Assembly: GCF_900094625.1 (NCBI RefSeq)
Contig: NZ_FMAJ01000003.1
Span: 124,001-188,000, forward strand
From: Rhizobium aethiopicum
GTDB lineage: Bacteria > Pseudomonadota > Alphaproteobacteria > Rhizobiales > Rhizobiaceae
Direction of reading: 5' to 3'
Length of the DNA stretch: 64,000 nt
A program made the translations under genes and the position numbers. Positions 17,156-26,621 of this stretch are shown in pieces. How positions within the stretch are numbered: the first letter of the stretch is position 1; each line of letters starts with the position of its first letter. The notes below the pieces were generated by a model. The model did no database searches. It saw only the letters and a list, made by a program, of their open reading frames with translations, and was not told the DNA's origin.

Positions 17156-17572
17156 ATGCGAAAGAGCGGCATGAGGAAGAAGGGCGCGATGGTCTACGGC
17201 CAGCGGCTGATGGCATTGATTTCAATCTTGCTGGGAAGCGCCGTCCAGGCCTTTCCCTGCGATCAGCCAATCATGATATCGAATTGGTCGCTCTGTGCGA
17301 TCGCCAATGTGAGCGACGAGGGTGGCCAGGCTGATTGGAAAGCCGTGCCCGAATGGACTCGTCAGAAAGCTATAAGCGCTTATTTCGGAAACGAGCCGCG
17401 GCTGCTAGCAAATCACGGACTCTGCAACACCAAGTTTCAACGCGTCGTGCTCTGCCTGCCGGGATGGGAAATGGGCGACCCGGATGAGTGCTCCTATCTG
17501 ATTTGCAGCGGCTTTTACTCACACATGTCCGGGAAGAAAGACAGGGAAGACTTTGAGAAAGAGTTCAACTAG
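17156..17572 (+). CDS. Secreted cysteine-containing protein of unknown function
   Basis: This 138-residue protein has a basic N-terminus, a hydrophobic signal core (LMALISILLGSAVQA) and a mature part of about 105 residues with seven cysteines, suggesting disulphides in the periplasm. The middle (EGGQADWKAVPEWTRQKA) is charged. GGTGGAGG sits six bases before the ATG at 17156, which decides that start over a slightly earlier and two later in-frame ATGs. No family recognised. It lies in the small accessory patch beside tRNA-Arg, and its base composition is a little poorer in GC than its neighbours. Confidence 0.6.
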   Translation: MRKSGMRKKGAMVYGQRLMALISILLGSAVQAFPCDQPIMISNWSLCAIANVSDEGGQADWKAVPEWTRQKAISAYFGNEPRLLANHGLCNTKFQRVVLCLPGWEMGDPDECSYLICSGFYSHMSGKKDREDFEKEFN

Positions 17573-17785
17573 GCGACCTTTCGATACCTTTCGCTCTCTT
17601 GCATCCGGATTGAGAATCAAGCGGTGAAAAGAAGCAATTGCCCGATCGACAATCCGAATATGCCGGTGCTTCACGAGCAGCTCACTGCTCCAGAAAACAT
17701 CTCGGTCAGGCGGCCACCTCGCCACGCCGAATGAATTGCCTTATGTGAGCAGGCGGCGAAGAATACGCAGTGGAGTCCTGCAATC

Positions 17786-18031
17786 ATGCAAACCCTATGG
17801 AAGAAGCCGGTAACGCTTGCCCTTGAAGGCCCGGATCAATGGGTAGTCATCCAGACGACCCAGGCCGCCACATGGGCGCTGATCGAAGACTGGCCGACCG
17901 AAGAGGGCCCTGCGCTCGACAGAGCCTGCGCGGTTTGCGCCGATGTCATATCTGGGAAACGAAGTCGGGAAGAGGCGCGGCAGGCGTTCATCGAAGCTGC
18001 GATCGAAGCCGGGATCCCCATCAAGGATTGA
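17786..18031 (+). CDS. DUF982-domain protein
   Basis: The 81-residue protein matches DUF982, a short family greatly expanded in Rhizobiaceae and without assigned function. The signature is visible: substitution of a target position in the early strand (TLALEGPDQWVVIQTTQ), the central WALIEDWPTEEGPALDRA and the C-terminal AFIEAAIEAGIPI helix. No signal peptide or membrane segment. GGAG lies upstream of the ATG (TGGAGTCCTGCAATC). The tRNA-Arg gene follows 120 bp downstream in the opposite direction. Confidence 0.8.
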   Translation: MQTLWKKPVTLALEGPDQWVVIQTTQAATWALIEDWPTEEGPALDRACAVCADVISGKRSREEARQAFIEAAIEAGIPIKD

Positions 18032-18150
18032 GGCGACTGCTCCGGTTTATGTCTCCAAGGAGGCAAGCCGAAGAGCGAAGGCGCTGATCAGAGCGATGGC
18101 GGACGGCGATTTCTGGCGCCTATAACTTTGCTGAGGTATTTTGGAAAGAA

Positions 18151-18227
18151 TGGCGCACCCGAAGAGATTCGAACTCCTGACCCCCAGATTCGTAGTCTGG
18201 TGCTCTATCCAGCTGAGCTACGGGTGC
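18151..18227 (-). tRNA. tRNA-Arg (anticodon ACG)
   Basis: On the minus strand the acceptor GCACCCG pairs with CGGGTGC, the D arm is AGCTCAGCTGGATAGAGC, the anticodon loop is CTACGAA within CAGA/TCTG, and the T arm contains GTTCGAATC. The discriminator G and an encoded CCA end the 77-nt molecule. The wobble A in ACG would be edited to inosine to read CGU, CGC and CGA. Confidence 0.95.
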
Positions 18228-18349
18228 GTGCAATTGCGGCGGTGCCGCTTGCGTGGGCGATCCTCTAAAGGGTCCTTTCGGACATTGCAAGAGCATTTGT
18301 GAAAAAATCGCGCGTTTGTCTGCACCGATCCGAGCCGTAGGAGCCCCTG

Positions 18350-19873
18350 TCATTTTTCGACGTGCGCCCGGTTGCGGTAATCGTCCAGCGAAACCGGGCG
18401 ATCGGGGATCTCGATGCGGAACTGGGTGCCGACTGTCGGCTTTTCCACCAGCGCGATGGTGCCGCCATGGGCGAGCACCAGCTCGCGGGCGATCGTCAGG
18501 CCGAGGCCGGTGCCGCCGGAACGGGCCGAGCCTCGGAAGGCGGCAAACAGGTTCTGGCGCGCCTTCAACGGCATGCCGGGGCCGGTATCGTCCACCGTGA
18601 TGCTGACGACGCTGCCGACACGCTGGGCGGAGACAGTGATGCGCCTGAGGGTGCCGGGGCCGCCCTCGCCCGGCGAGGTCAGCGCCTGCAGGGCGTTGCG
18701 GCAGAGATTGTGAATGACCCGGAAAAGCTGCTCGCCGTCGGCATCGACCTCGAGATCGCTAGCGAACTGCTCGACAAACTCGATGCCGCTTTGCGGATCG
18801 ATCGCCAGCATGTCCTTGACGTCCTGAGTAAGGCTCAGCAGCAGAACATGACGGCGGCGCGGCGCCGATTCGCTCGCCTTGCCGTAGGACAGCACCTCCG
18901 TGGTATAGCCGACTGCGCGGTCGATGGTGCGCAACAGCTTCGGCGCGAAGCTCTTGACCATCGGATCATCGACATCGACCAACCGGTCCGACATCAGCTG
19001 CGCGGAAGCCAGTATGTTGCGCATGTCGTGGTTGATCTTGGAAACGGCGAGGCCAAGAGCGGCAAGATTCTTCTGCTGCTTCAGCGTCTTCTGCAGCTCC
19101 ATCTGCATCGAGGTGAGGTTGCGGCCGGCCACCGCCAGCTCGTCGCGGCCGCCGTCGCCGATATAGATATGGGCCGGATTCTCGGGATCGGAGGAGAATT
19201 GCTGCATGCTGCCGGTCAGGCGGCGAATCGGACCGATGAGAATGCGGTTGATCGCGAAGAAGATCAGCGTCGCCGTGAAGAGCGAGATCAGCACCGAAAG
19301 CAGCAGCACGTTGCGGGAATAAGCAAACATCGCCGTGCGCAGCGGCCGGTCCTTCATCACGACCTCGACGCCGACCTTGTTTTCGCCAACCGGCCCGTAG
19401 ACGCGAATGATCCTGCTGCCGCCGAAGATCAAGGTGTCGAGCGCATCGCGGATCGACGTCAGCGGCGGCACGTCGGTGAGGTCGTAGGATTCGTCGACTG
19501 ATGTCGGCATGCTGGTCGTGGCCAGCAGCCGCGAAGTGCCTTCCTTGCGCAGCACGATCGCCTTGGTGCCGGTCGCCTCCAGCGTTTCCTTCTGCAGGGC
19601 GCGCGGCAGCTCGATCGGCTGCAGCCCGTCGATGACAATGGCGGCGGCAGCGGCGGTGTTCAGCCTGTCCTGCAGCCAGCGCATCCGCATGCTGGCGACC
19701 GAGGGAAAGAAAATCAGGATCTCGGCGAGCATGATGAAGACCATGGTGAGCCAGAGCAGCTTGCCCGACAGCCCGCCGAACAGGCCGGACGGGCACCGCC
19801 CCTTGGCAGCCTCACCGGCCACCGGGTTTTCCGCCGAAGGATTGTCGCCCTGGTCTCGAACCGGCATGGTCAT
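18350..19873 (-). CDS. Membrane sensor histidine kinase
   Basis: This 507-residue kinase has two membrane segments (about 38-58 and 188-208) flanking a periplasmic region of about 130 residues, then a HAMP-like linker (RILIGPIRRLTGSM), a coiled region, the phospho-acceptor helix with His282 in SKINHDMRNILAS, and an HATPase_c domain with N box (HNLCRNAL), G1 (DDTGPGMP) and G2 (SGGTGLGLTIA). No partner response regulator is adjacent, so it is an orphan here. Two ATGs (19873 and 19867) are possible. The signal sensed is unknown. It lies between tRNA-Arg and a chemoreceptor gene on the same strand, the chemoreceptor ending in its own terminator. Confidence 0.88.
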   Translation of the reverse strand: MTMPVRDQGDNPSAENPVAGEAAKGRCPSGLFGGLSGKLLWLTMVFIMLAEILIFFPSVASMRMRWLQDRLNTAAAAAIVIDGLQPIELPRALQKETLEATGTKAIVLRKEGTSRLLATTSMPTSVDESYDLTDVPPLTSIRDALDTLIFGGSRIIRVYGPVGENKVGVEVVMKDRPLRTAMFAYSRNVLLLSVLISLFTATLIFFAINRILIGPIRRLTGSMQQFSSDPENPAHIYIGDGGRDELAVAGRNLTSMQMELQKTLKQQKNLAALGLAVSKINHDMRNILASAQLMSDRLVDVDDPMVKSFAPKLLRTIDRAVGYTTEVLSYGKASESAPRRRHVLLLSLTQDVKDMLAIDPQSGIEFVEQFASDLEVDADGEQLFRVIHNLCRNALQALTSPGEGGPGTLRRITVSAQRVGSVVSITVDDTGPGMPLKARQNLFAAFRGSARSGGTGLGLTIARELVLAHGGTIALVEKPTVGTQFRIEIPDRPVSLDDYRNRAHVEK

Positions 19874-19974
19874 CTCGCCCGATCGGCAGCGCTCGCCGCC
19901 CTCACCGTCGGGTTCTTATATTAGAGCAAGACGCTCCGCTTTCAAATCTTTGCGAGCAGCGTCATGTCGCCACA

Positions 19975-20000
19975 ACAAAACGCCGCCCGGAGGCGGCGTT
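19975..20000 (-). terminator. Rho-independent terminator of the chemoreceptor gene
   Basis: AACGCCGCC (19979-19987) pairs with GGCGGCGTT (19992-20000) around a 4-base loop, followed on the minus strand by TTGTTG. The stop codon of the chemoreceptor gene is 25 bases upstream. Confidence 0.7.
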
Positions 20001-20024
20001 CGAAGGCGCGTGATCAGCGAGAAC

Positions 20025-22025
20025 TCAGAACTCTTCCCAGCTCTGCTCGGCTGCGGCCGCATTGCCGCCCCCAAAGGCGCGGGCGACCTTGGCAATCGCC
20101 CGGCGGGCGGGCGAGGCAACCGGCTGCCTGTGCGGCTCGTTGCGCACGAGCGCCACGGGTGCCGCAGCATCCGACAGCTTGAAGCGGGTGATGAGATGCA
20201 CCAGCCCACTGGCTTCGGCCGAAAGCCGGTGCGTGGCGGCGGAGGTTTCCTCCACCATCGCGGCATTCTGCTGAGTCACCTGATCCATCTGGTTGACGGC
20301 GGTATTGACCTCCTTGAGGCCGGTCGACTGTTCGACCGCGGCTGTCGCGATCGAATGGATATGGTCGTTGATGGCGATGACGCGGGTACCGATCTCGGAA
20401 AGCGCCTCACCGGTCGCCTGGACGAGCTTGACGCCGACCTGGACCTCGTCGCCCGACTTGGTGATCAGCGCCTTGATGTCCTTGGCGGCCGTCGCCGAGC
20501 GCTGGGCAAGTTCGCGCACTTCCTGCGCGACCACTGCGAAGCCCTTGCCAGCCTCGCCGGCGCGCGCCGCCTCGACTCCGGCATTCAGCGCCAGAAGATT
20601 GGTCTGGAAGGCGATCTCGTCGATGACGTTGATGATCTGGCTGATTTCGCGCGACGCCTGTTCGATGCGGCCCATGGCCTCGACGGCATTGCGGACGATG
20701 ACGCCGGAGCGGCCGGCATTTTCCTTGGCTTCGGACACCATGACGGTTGCTTCATGCGCCCGCTCGGTGGAATTCTGCACGACAGCGGTGATTTCATCGA
20801 GCGCCGCCGAGGTCTGCTCGAGGGCTGCCGCCTGCTGTTCGGTCCGCTTCGACAGATCGTCGCTGGCATTGCGCAGCTCGGCGGTGTTGCCGTTCATCGC
20901 CTCAGTCGTTTCGCGCACTTCGCGCATGGTCGCCTGCAGCGTGACGAAGCTGTTGTTGACATTCTGCTGCAGCTCGGCGAAGGCGCCCTGGAAATTGCCG
21001 TTCATCGTCTGCGTAAGGTCGCCTTCGGCAAGGCTTGCGATGACGCGCCGCGTCTCGCCGATGCCGGCATCGACGCTCGACAGCAGCGTGTTGATATTGC
21101 CGGCGAACTGATTGAGGTTCTCGTCCTGATAGTCCTTGTCGATGCGATGACTGAAATCGCCGGCCGCGGCCGCGGCCACGACGACGGACATGCTCGATTG
21201 CAGATCGTCGCTCTTGGCGCGCATCGCCGCTTCCTGGGCGTTCAGGCGCTTGACGGCAAGGCCGTTCTCCTTGAAGACGGCGACCGCTGCGGCCATCTCG
21301 CCGATTTCGTCCTTGCGGCCGGCAAAGGGAACCTCGGCATCGAAATTGCCGTTGGCGACCTCGTTGATCGCACGCGTTACGCGCTTGATCGGGCGGCTGA
21401 GATGGCTGGTGCCGATATAGAAGCCCATGCCGACGCCGATCGCGATGCCGATGCCGGTAATGCCGAGGACAAGCATCAGGATCCAGGAACGGAAACTTTC
21501 GATCTCGGCATTGACGGCTTCGAGCGCTGCCTTGTCGATGGCAACGACCGCGTCGATTTCGGCCTGGAACGCCTTGCGGTTGGCGCGGTTGGCTTCGTTG
21601 TTGCCTTGCGCGCTGGCGGCCTCAGGGCCGACTTCGGTGCCGAGGCGGGCTGTCTCCGTGCGGAAAGTGCGGAATTCGGCGGCGCGGGCGACGAGCTTGG
21701 TGAAAGTCTCCTTCTCCGCCTCGGTAACGAGCGGCGCCCAGCCGGCGATAACCTTGTCGATCTCGTCGAGAGCGGCCGTGATGCCCTTGGCGAAGTTCGG
21801 CGTATCCTTGATCGTCTTGGCCGCATAGATACCGCGCGACTCCATGACGACGGCGGTGACGAAACGGTTGAGGCGTTCGCCGGCATAGGCGCGGGCGGCA
21901 GCGTCCTCATAGGCCTGAAGGTTCCGATTGTATTCGTGCATGGCCGACAATGCCGTTGCGCCGATCAGAAGAGCGACGGCGCCCATCACGCATACCAGTA
22001 GATTAATCTTGCCGCGGATCTTCAA
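20025..22025 (-). CDS. Methyl-accepting chemotaxis protein
   Basis: The 666-residue receptor has one N-terminal membrane helix (about 7-28), a periplasmic helical-bundle sensor of about 150 residues, a second membrane helix (about 182-205), a HAMP domain (RPIKRVTRAINEVANG), a second HAMP-like stretch and a methylation/signalling domain. The hairpin tip NVIDEIAFQTNLLALNAGVE is intact. The C-terminus SWEEF resembles the NWETF-type pentapeptide that tethers CheR/CheB. The start codon is TTG at 22025, seven bases after AGGAGG; the next in-frame ATG lies inside the first membrane helix. The ligand is unknown. A terminator follows the gene. Confidence 0.92.
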   Translation of the reverse strand: MKIRGKINLLVCVMGAVALLIGATALSAMHEYNRNLQAYEDAAARAYAGERLNRFVTAVVMESRGIYAAKTIKDTPNFAKGITAALDEIDKVIAGWAPLVTEAEKETFTKLVARAAEFRTFRTETARLGTEVGPEAASAQGNNEANRANRKAFQAEIDAVVAIDKAALEAVNAEIESFRSWILMLVLGITGIGIAIGVGMGFYIGTSHLSRPIKRVTRAINEVANGNFDAEVPFAGRKDEIGEMAAAVAVFKENGLAVKRLNAQEAAMRAKSDDLQSSMSVVVAAAAAGDFSHRIDKDYQDENLNQFAGNINTLLSSVDAGIGETRRVIASLAEGDLTQTMNGNFQGAFAELQQNVNNSFVTLQATMREVRETTEAMNGNTAELRNASDDLSKRTEQQAAALEQTSAALDEITAVVQNSTERAHEATVMVSEAKENAGRSGVIVRNAVEAMGRIEQASREISQIINVIDEIAFQTNLLALNAGVEAARAGEAGKGFAVVAQEVRELAQRSATAAKDIKALITKSGDEVQVGVKLVQATGEALSEIGTRVIAINDHIHSIATAAVEQSTGLKEVNTAVNQMDQVTQQNAAMVEETSAATHRLSAEASGLVHLITRFKLSDAAAPVALVRNEPHRQPVASPARRAIAKVARAFGGGNAAAAEQSWEEF

Positions 22026-22444
22026 TGCAATGCCTCCTAGCTACCCCACACTGCCTGGAAAGCATATTCCCAGCCGATGATGCGAATATCGGCGAAATTC
22101 CTTAAAGTTACATTTCTAATATTTACGATTATGGCTACGAAAAATTAGCCATGTCGGGTCGGCTCCAGGCGCAAACCGTTGAAAATCAAGCCTATCGGCT
22201 CCAGCGGGGGGAAGGCACAACCTACCGGAGCAGACTGAATTTATTAACACCAGAGTGCGAAAAGCCGAAGCCTGATCGACACGGCAAGCGAAATTAGCCG
22301 GTATAATTGACTTTGACGGCCTTCATCCGTATAAGCCGCCGCACGTCCGGTCACCTAAAGCCTTCATGGCTCGCCCGTTCGAAAAACAACGCTCCTTGCA
22401 TCATGCAAATTCAAGAAGGGCCGCACTCCGCGGTGTTTAAATAA
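22026..22444. other. 419-bp divergent intergenic region between chemoreceptor and rpmH
   Basis: Holds the promoter of rpmH and, on the other strand, the leader of the chemoreceptor gene. An AT-rich stretch (22095-22150) lies near the chemoreceptor side. No other gene seen. Confidence 0.5.
22307..22334 (+). promoter_or_regulatory. Probable promoter of rpmH-rnpA-yidC
   Basis: TTGACT (22307-22312) is followed after 16 bases by GTATAA (22329-22334), about 110 bp upstream of the rpmH start. A second TTGACG overlaps at 22313-22318, so the exact -35 is uncertain. Confidence 0.45.
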
Positions 22445-22579
22445 ATGAAGCGTACCTACCAACCATCCAAGCTTGTTCGCAAGCGTCGCCACGGCTTCCG
22501 TGCGCGCATGTCCACGAAGGGTGGCCGCAAGGTCATCGCTGCCCGCCGCGCGCAGGGCCGCAAGCGTCTCTCGGCCTAA
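22445..22579 (+). CDS. rpmH: 50S ribosomal protein L34
   Basis: This 44-residue protein is ribosomal protein L34 of the large subunit. It begins [20 protein letters not shown], the near-invariant L34 start, and ends AQGRKRLSA; the length is that of the family. A run of basic residues binds 23S rRNA. It is the first gene of the rpmH-rnpA-yidC block; rnpA starts 21 bp after its stop. No strong ribosome-binding site is visible in the AT-rich leader before the ATG. Confidence 0.97.
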   Translation: MKRTYQPSKLVRKRRHGFRARMSTKGGRKVIAARRAQGRKRLSA

Positions 22580-22600
22580 GGCCGGGTTGCCCGAGAAGAG

Positions 22601-23002
22601 ATGGCGGGCGAAGTGACGACCAGTGAGAAAAAATACACTGTCGGGCGGCTGAAGAGCCGCCCGCAGTTTCTTGCCGTGCGCGAAGGCGAAAAGCGCCGCG
22701 GCGGCCTCTTCCTCCTCGAAGTCCTCGACCGGAGGGAACCCGACAGCCAGGCCCGCGTCGGTTTCACAGTCACCAAAAAACACGGCAACGCGGTCGAACG
22801 GAACCGCATGCGGCGGCGCCTGAAAGAGGCGGTGCGGCTTCATGCAGGGTTTGCAATGCAGCCCGGACACGACTATGTGGTTGTCGCGCGGAGGGACGTG
22901 CTTGATGCGTCCTTCGAAGAATTGGCCGCGGAATTGAAATCCCGCGTGGAAACCAGGCCGAAACACCGGCGCTCCGGAGACGGACGCCCCAGGAACGTAT
23001 GA
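22601..23002 (+). CDS. rnpA: Ribonuclease P protein component
   Basis: The 133-residue product is the protein subunit of RNase P, which binds the catalytic RNA and the 5' leader of pre-tRNA. The family's RNR motif is present in [16 protein letters not shown] (about residues 62-77). The last 15 residues ([10 protein letters not shown]) form a basic tail beyond the core. ATG at 22601 has GAGAAGAG directly before it; a GTG 12 bp downstream is a possible alternative. The stop overlaps the yidC start by four bases (ATGA), so the two are translationally coupled. Confidence 0.95.
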   Translation: MAGEVTTSEKKYTVGRLKSRPQFLAVREGEKRRGGLFLLEVLDRREPDSQARVGFTVTKKHGNAVERNRMRRRLKEAVRLHAGFAMQPGHDYVVVARRDVLDASFEELAAELKSRVETRPKHRRSGDGRPRNV

Positions 23003-24795
23003 TGGAAAACAACCGCAATTACTTCATTGCGATCGCTCTCTCGGTGCTGATCGTCCTCGGCTGGCAGTTTCTCTACATGAATCCGCGCATCGAGGCCCAG
23101 CGGAAGGCACAGGAAGCCCAGAAGGCACAGCAGCAGACCGAGCAGACGCAGCAGCCCGCGGCAGGCGGCCAGACGCCGGCCCAGACGAGCGGTGCGGCGC
23201 CTACCGGCCAGGCGGCCGCGACGGCGACGCTCGAGCAGGCGCTGGCAAAATCGCCGCGCATTGCCATCGATACGCCTGCGCTTTCCGGCTCGATCAATCT
23301 TGCCGGCGCCCGCCTCGACGACCTGAAGCTTAAGGGCTATCACGAGACCGTCGACGACTCGAGCCCGATCATCACGCTGTTCAGCCCGGCGGAAACCAAG
23401 GATGGTTACTTCACCGAGCTCGGCTATATCGGCAGCGACGCCACCGGCGCCGTCCCTGGCCCCACGACGCTCTGGACGGTGCCCGAGGGCGCCAAGCTCA
23501 CCGAAAAGACGCCGGTGACGCTCTCCTATACCAACGACAAGGGCCTGACCTTCACCCGCACGATTTCCGTCGACGACCGCTACATGTTCACCGTCGCCGA
23601 CAAGATCGAGAATAAAAGCCAGGCGGCGGCGGCGCTCTCCTCCTACGGCCGCGTGACGCGCTACAACAAGCCGACGACGCCTTCGATCTACGTGCTGCAT
23701 GAGGGCTTCATCGGCGTTATCGGCGATGACGGCCTCATCGAAACCAAATATAGCGCCGTCGAGGAAGAAGCCGTGCAGCCGGCGAAGTCCACCGGCGGCT
23801 GGCTCGGCATCACCGACAAATACTGGGCCGCGACGATCATTCCGCCGCAAACTGCCGCCTATGAAGCGCGCTTCTCGCATTTCGCCGACGGCCAGCCGCG
23901 CTATCAGGCCGACTACAAGGACGACGCCTTCACCGTTGCGCCTGGCCAATCGATCGAGCTCAAGAACCTGGTCTTCGCCGGCGCCAAGGAAGTGCCTGTC
24001 ATCGACGGCTATGAAGCCAGCTATTCAATCCCGAAGTTCGACCGGCTGATCGACTGGGGCTGGTTCTATTTCATCACCAAGCCGATGTTCAAGTTGATGG
24101 ACTTCTTCTATCGCTTCTTCGGCAATTTCGGCGTGGCGATCCTGTGCACGACCATCGTCGTGAAGCTATTGTTCTTCCCGCTCGCCAGCAAGCAATACGC
24201 CTCGATGGCGAACATGAAGCGCGTGCAGCCGAAGATGGAGGAGCTGAAGACGAAATTCGGCGACGACCGCATGGGGCTGCAGCAGGCGATGATGCAGCTC
24301 TACAAGGAAGAAAAGATCAATCCGATCGCCGGCTGCTGGCCGGTGGCGCTGCAGATCCCGATCTTCTTCTCGCTCTACAAGGTGATCTACATCACCATCG
24401 AGATGCGGCATGCACCCTTCTTCGGCTGGATCCAGGACCTTTCGGCGCCCGATCCGACGACGATCGTCAATCTGTTCGGCCTGCTGCCCTTCGAGGCGCC
24501 GGCCATTCTCCATCTCGGCGTCTGGCCGCTGGTCATGGGCATTACCATGTTCGTGCAAATGCGCATGAACCCGACACCGCCCGATCCGACGCAGGCGATG
24601 ATCTTCAACTGGATGCCGCTGGTGTTCACCTTCATGCTGGCAAGCTTCCCGGCCGGTCTGGTCATCTACTGGGCCTGGAACAACACGCTGTCGGTGCTGC
24701 AGCAGTCGCTGATCATGAGACGTCACGGCGTCAAGATCGAGCTTTTCGACAATCTGAAGGGTCTCTTCCGACGAAAACCGGCGCCATCGAAATGA
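22999..24795 (+). CDS. yidC: Membrane protein insertase YidC
   Basis: This 598-residue insertase puts membrane proteins into the inner membrane, alone or with SecYEG. The N-terminal helix (about 7-26) is followed by a low-complexity Ala/Gln linker ([17 protein letters not shown]) and the large periplasmic beta domain (about 75-340). The conserved C-terminal core has five membrane segments, beginning [19 protein letters not shown] and including [18 protein letters not shown] in the cytosolic hairpin. Length is usual for an alphaproteobacterial YidC. It overlaps rnpA by 4 bp and is followed by a strong terminator, so the rpmH-rnpA-yidC unit ends here. Confidence 0.97.
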   Translation: MMENNRNYFIAIALSVLIVLGWQFLYMNPRIEAQRKAQEAQKAQQQTEQTQQPAAGGQTPAQTSGAAPTGQAAATATLEQALAKSPRIAIDTPALSGSINLAGARLDDLKLKGYHETVDDSSPIITLFSPAETKDGYFTELGYIGSDATGAVPGPTTLWTVPEGAKLTEKTPVTLSYTNDKGLTFTRTISVDDRYMFTVADKIENKSQAAAALSSYGRVTRYNKPTTPSIYVLHEGFIGVIGDDGLIETKYSAVEEEAVQPAKSTGGWLGITDKYWAATIIPPQTAAYEARFSHFADGQPRYQADYKDDAFTVAPGQSIELKNLVFAGAKEVPVIDGYEASYSIPKFDRLIDWGWFYFITKPMFKLMDFFYRFFGNFGVAILCTTIVVKLLFFPLASKQYASMANMKRVQPKMEELKTKFGDDRMGLQQAMMQLYKEEKINPIAGCWPVALQIPIFFSLYKVIYITIEMRHAPFFGWIQDLSAPDPTTIVNLFGLLPFEAPAILHLGVWPLVMGITMFVQMRMNPTPPDPTQAMIFNWMPLVFTFMLASFPAGLVIYWAWNNTLSVLQQSLIMRRHGVKIELFDNLKGLFRRKPAPSK

Positions 24796-24803
24796 CGCTT
24801 CTC

Positions 24804-24827
24804 AAGCCCCGCTCCGGCGGGGCTTTT
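24804..24827 (+). terminator. Rho-independent terminator after yidC
   Basis: AAGCCCCGC (24804-24812) pairs perfectly with GCGGGGCTT (24817-24825) around TCCG and runs into TTTT. It starts nine bases after the yidC stop. Confidence 0.8.
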
Positions 24828-24949
24828 CATTTCAGCCGGCACGTGAAGACGCAGGCCAAGCCCCCAAACGGCTCCCTGAAAGCTTGACATCCGCCTGCAA
24901 AACCACGAAGCCCGACAAGAGACCGAACCCGGAGATTGCTGAGCCCCGC

Positions 24950-25603
24950 ATGCCCGAAACCGAAAAACCGCTCTTCGGCCACCCATGGATTTTCATCCGC
25001 GGCGTCCCGTCCCTGAATTTCCTACCGCCGGAAGGGCCGTCGGAAGTGGCCTTCGCCGGTCGCTCGAACGTCGGCAAATCGTCGCTGATCAATGCGTTGG
25101 TCGGGCAGAAGGGCCTGGCGCGCACGTCGAACACGCCGGGACGGACGCAAGAGCTCAATTATTTCGTTCCGGACGGCTATTCCGGCGAAGGCAGCGATCT
25201 GCCGCCGATGGCGATCGTCGACATGCCGGGATACGGTTATGCGCAGGCGCCGAAGGAGCAGGTCGACAAATGGACGAAGCTCGTCTTCGATTACCTGCGC
25301 GGCCGCGCGACGCTGAAGCGCGTCTACGTCCTGATCGACAGCCGCCACGGCATCAAGAAGAACGACGACGATGTGCTTGATCTGCTCGACAAGGCGGCCG
25401 TCTCCTATCAGCTGGTGCTGACCAAGACCGACAAGATCAAAGCGCCGGCCGTGCCGAAGCTGCTTGCCGAAACGGCGGAAAAGATCCGCAAGCGTCCCGC
25501 CGCCTATCCCCATGTCCTGTCCACATCGTCCGAAAAGGGCGACGGGTTGGACGATCTGCGCCAGGCGATCGCCGAAACCGTCGGCATAGCCCACTGGAAA
25601 TAG
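24950..25603 (+). CDS. engB: Ribosome biogenesis GTPase YihA/YsxC
   Basis: This 217-residue GTPase helps assemble the 50S subunit and is usually essential. Motifs are intact: G1 [10 protein letters not shown], switch I region [13 protein letters not shown]3 DMPGYGYA, G4 TKTDK and G5 STSS. Choosing the ATG at 24950 gives the usual family length starting [13 protein letters not shown]; a TTG at 24884 would add 22 residues with no conserved sequence. It follows the yidC terminator by about 120 bp, so it may have its own promoter. In many relatives argB follows directly, whereas here 4 kb intervenes. Confidence 0.95.
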   Translation: MPETEKPLFGHPWIFIRGVPSLNFLPPEGPSEVAFAGRSNVGKSSLINALVGQKGLARTSNTPGRTQELNYFVPDGYSGEGSDLPPMAIVDMPGYGYAQAPKEQVDKWTKLVFDYLRGRATLKRVYVLIDSRHGIKKNDDDVLDLLDKAAVSYQLVLTKTDKIKAPAVPKLLAETAEKIRKRPAAYPHVLSTSSEKGDGLDDLRQAIAETVGIAHWK

Positions 25604-25682
25604 GGGCCCTGGGGAGGGCTAGCGGTTGCGGAATCGCTGAAACAGCCAAAAGTTTATTTGTGCCGACCGGAGAAAACTAACG

Positions 25683-25711
25683 GTTGACGGCGCGCGTTAA
25701 CCCACCTATAT
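25683..25711 (+). promoter_or_regulatory. Sigma-70 promoter of cspA
   Basis: GTTGAC (25683-25688), 17 bases, CTATAT (25706-25711) is nearly identical to the rhizobial consensus CTTGAC-N17-CTATAT. The transcript would have a leader of about 135 nt before the cold-shock start codon, long leaders being usual for csp genes. Confidence 0.75.
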
Positions 25712-25854
25712 AGTGGTTACCGAATTTTGCTTGCTGGCTTGGTTATCGCGCGTCTGGCACCGCGGCCTGAACGAACTTCCTTTCAAAAATCGCTATCACC
25801 ATCCGTATCGCTTTGGCGCTGCGGTTCTTCAATATTGCTATGAAAGGGTTCATC

Positions 25855-26064
25855 ATGACCACTGGCACAGTTAAATGGTTCAATTCCACCAAGGGCTTCG
25901 GCTTCATTCAGCCTGACAATGGCGGCGCTGACGCCTTCGTTCACATCTCGGCCGTTGAGCGCGCCGGAATGCGTGAACTCGTCGAAGGCCAGAAGATCGG
26001 CTTCGACCTTGAGCGTGACAACAAGTCGGGCAAAATGTCCGCTTGCAATCTCCAGAACGCTTAA
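25855..26064 (+). CDS. cspA: Cold-shock protein (CspA family)
   Basis: The 69-residue product is a single cold-shock domain that binds single-stranded RNA and DNA. RNP1 (KGFGFI) and RNP2 (AFVHIS) are both present after the usual [10 protein letters not shown] start. The ATG at 25855 gives the standard family length; upstream in-frame ATGs would add an unrelated leader. AAAGGG precedes the start. It has its own strong promoter and terminator, so it is a single-gene unit. Confidence 0.95.
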   Translation: MTTGTVKWFNSTKGFGFIQPDNGGADAFVHISAVERAGMRELVEGQKIGFDLERDNKSGKMSACNLQNA

Positions 26065-26128
26065 ATCGATATCTGCTTCCCTTTGACCACGGATGTACTG
26101 GCACTGCCGGAAGCACGTTATCCATTCA

Positions 26129-26157
26129 AGGCCAGGCAAATTTGCCTGGCCTTTTTG
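26129..26157 (+). terminator. Rho-independent terminator after cspA
   Basis: AAGGCCAGGCAAA and TTTGCCTGGCCTTTTT form an almost continuous palindrome (26129-26155) ending in a T-tract. It lies 65 bp after the cspA stop. Confidence 0.85.
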
Positions 26158-26194
26158 TTTTCGCTCGCGCATCGAGCCTCGCATCGGAGCCCAC

Positions 26195-26419
26195 ATGACC
26201 CAAACATTCAGCAAATCCCGCCGGCGAGCCGAGCTCGCCTTCGGCAAGGTCCAATCGCAGTTCTTCGCAAAGAACAAGGCGGTCGAAGAACGCGAATCCG
26301 ACGCTGAATCCCTCCAGGCGAAGACGTTGCGGCTTCGGGAGGCGCGGCTTGCCAAGGAACGCAATGACCAGGCGTCGGCGACGTCTGCCCTCATTGCTAA
26401 GCGCGCCAGGGCCTCCTGA
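26195..26419 (+). CDS. Small basic protein of unknown function
   Basis: This 74-residue protein is highly charged and helical (KTLRLREARLAKERNDQA), without signal or membrane segments. It begins MTQTFSKSRRRAELAFGKVQ. GGAG lies seven bases before the ATG at 26195. Similar short proteins downstream of cold-shock genes are common in rhizobia in my recollection, but no function is known. It sits 38 bp after the cspA terminator and may be expressed by read-through or its own promoter. Confidence 0.6.
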   Translation: MTQTFSKSRRRAELAFGKVQSQFFAKNKAVEERESDAESLQAKTLRLREARLAKERNDQASATSALIAKRARAS

Positions 26420-26621
26420 CGCAAGACCGCGGCCAAGTGCGCGCCGTGCCGACTGCATTGGTTCGTCGTGATCCGTCGACCGGGAATAGCCCTTTGCGTC
26501 GCCGCAGCCGCCGTGTACCGACGCCGTATTTTCGCAGAAAATGCGTTAGTGCGGTTGAAGGAGCGGGCATAGGTACGGACCTGAGCCGTGCCAGCAGTTC
26601 ACTCATACCAAAGGAGCCGCA

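Noticed and set aside
19509..22001. An 830-codon open frame on the plus strand opposite the first chemoreceptor
   Set aside because: It is the mirror of a high-GC coding region; its translation has no domains, while the minus-strand frame is a full methyl-accepting protein.
24884..24949. TTG-initiated extension of engB
   Set aside because: Adds 22 unconserved residues; the ATG at 24950 gives the normal family length.
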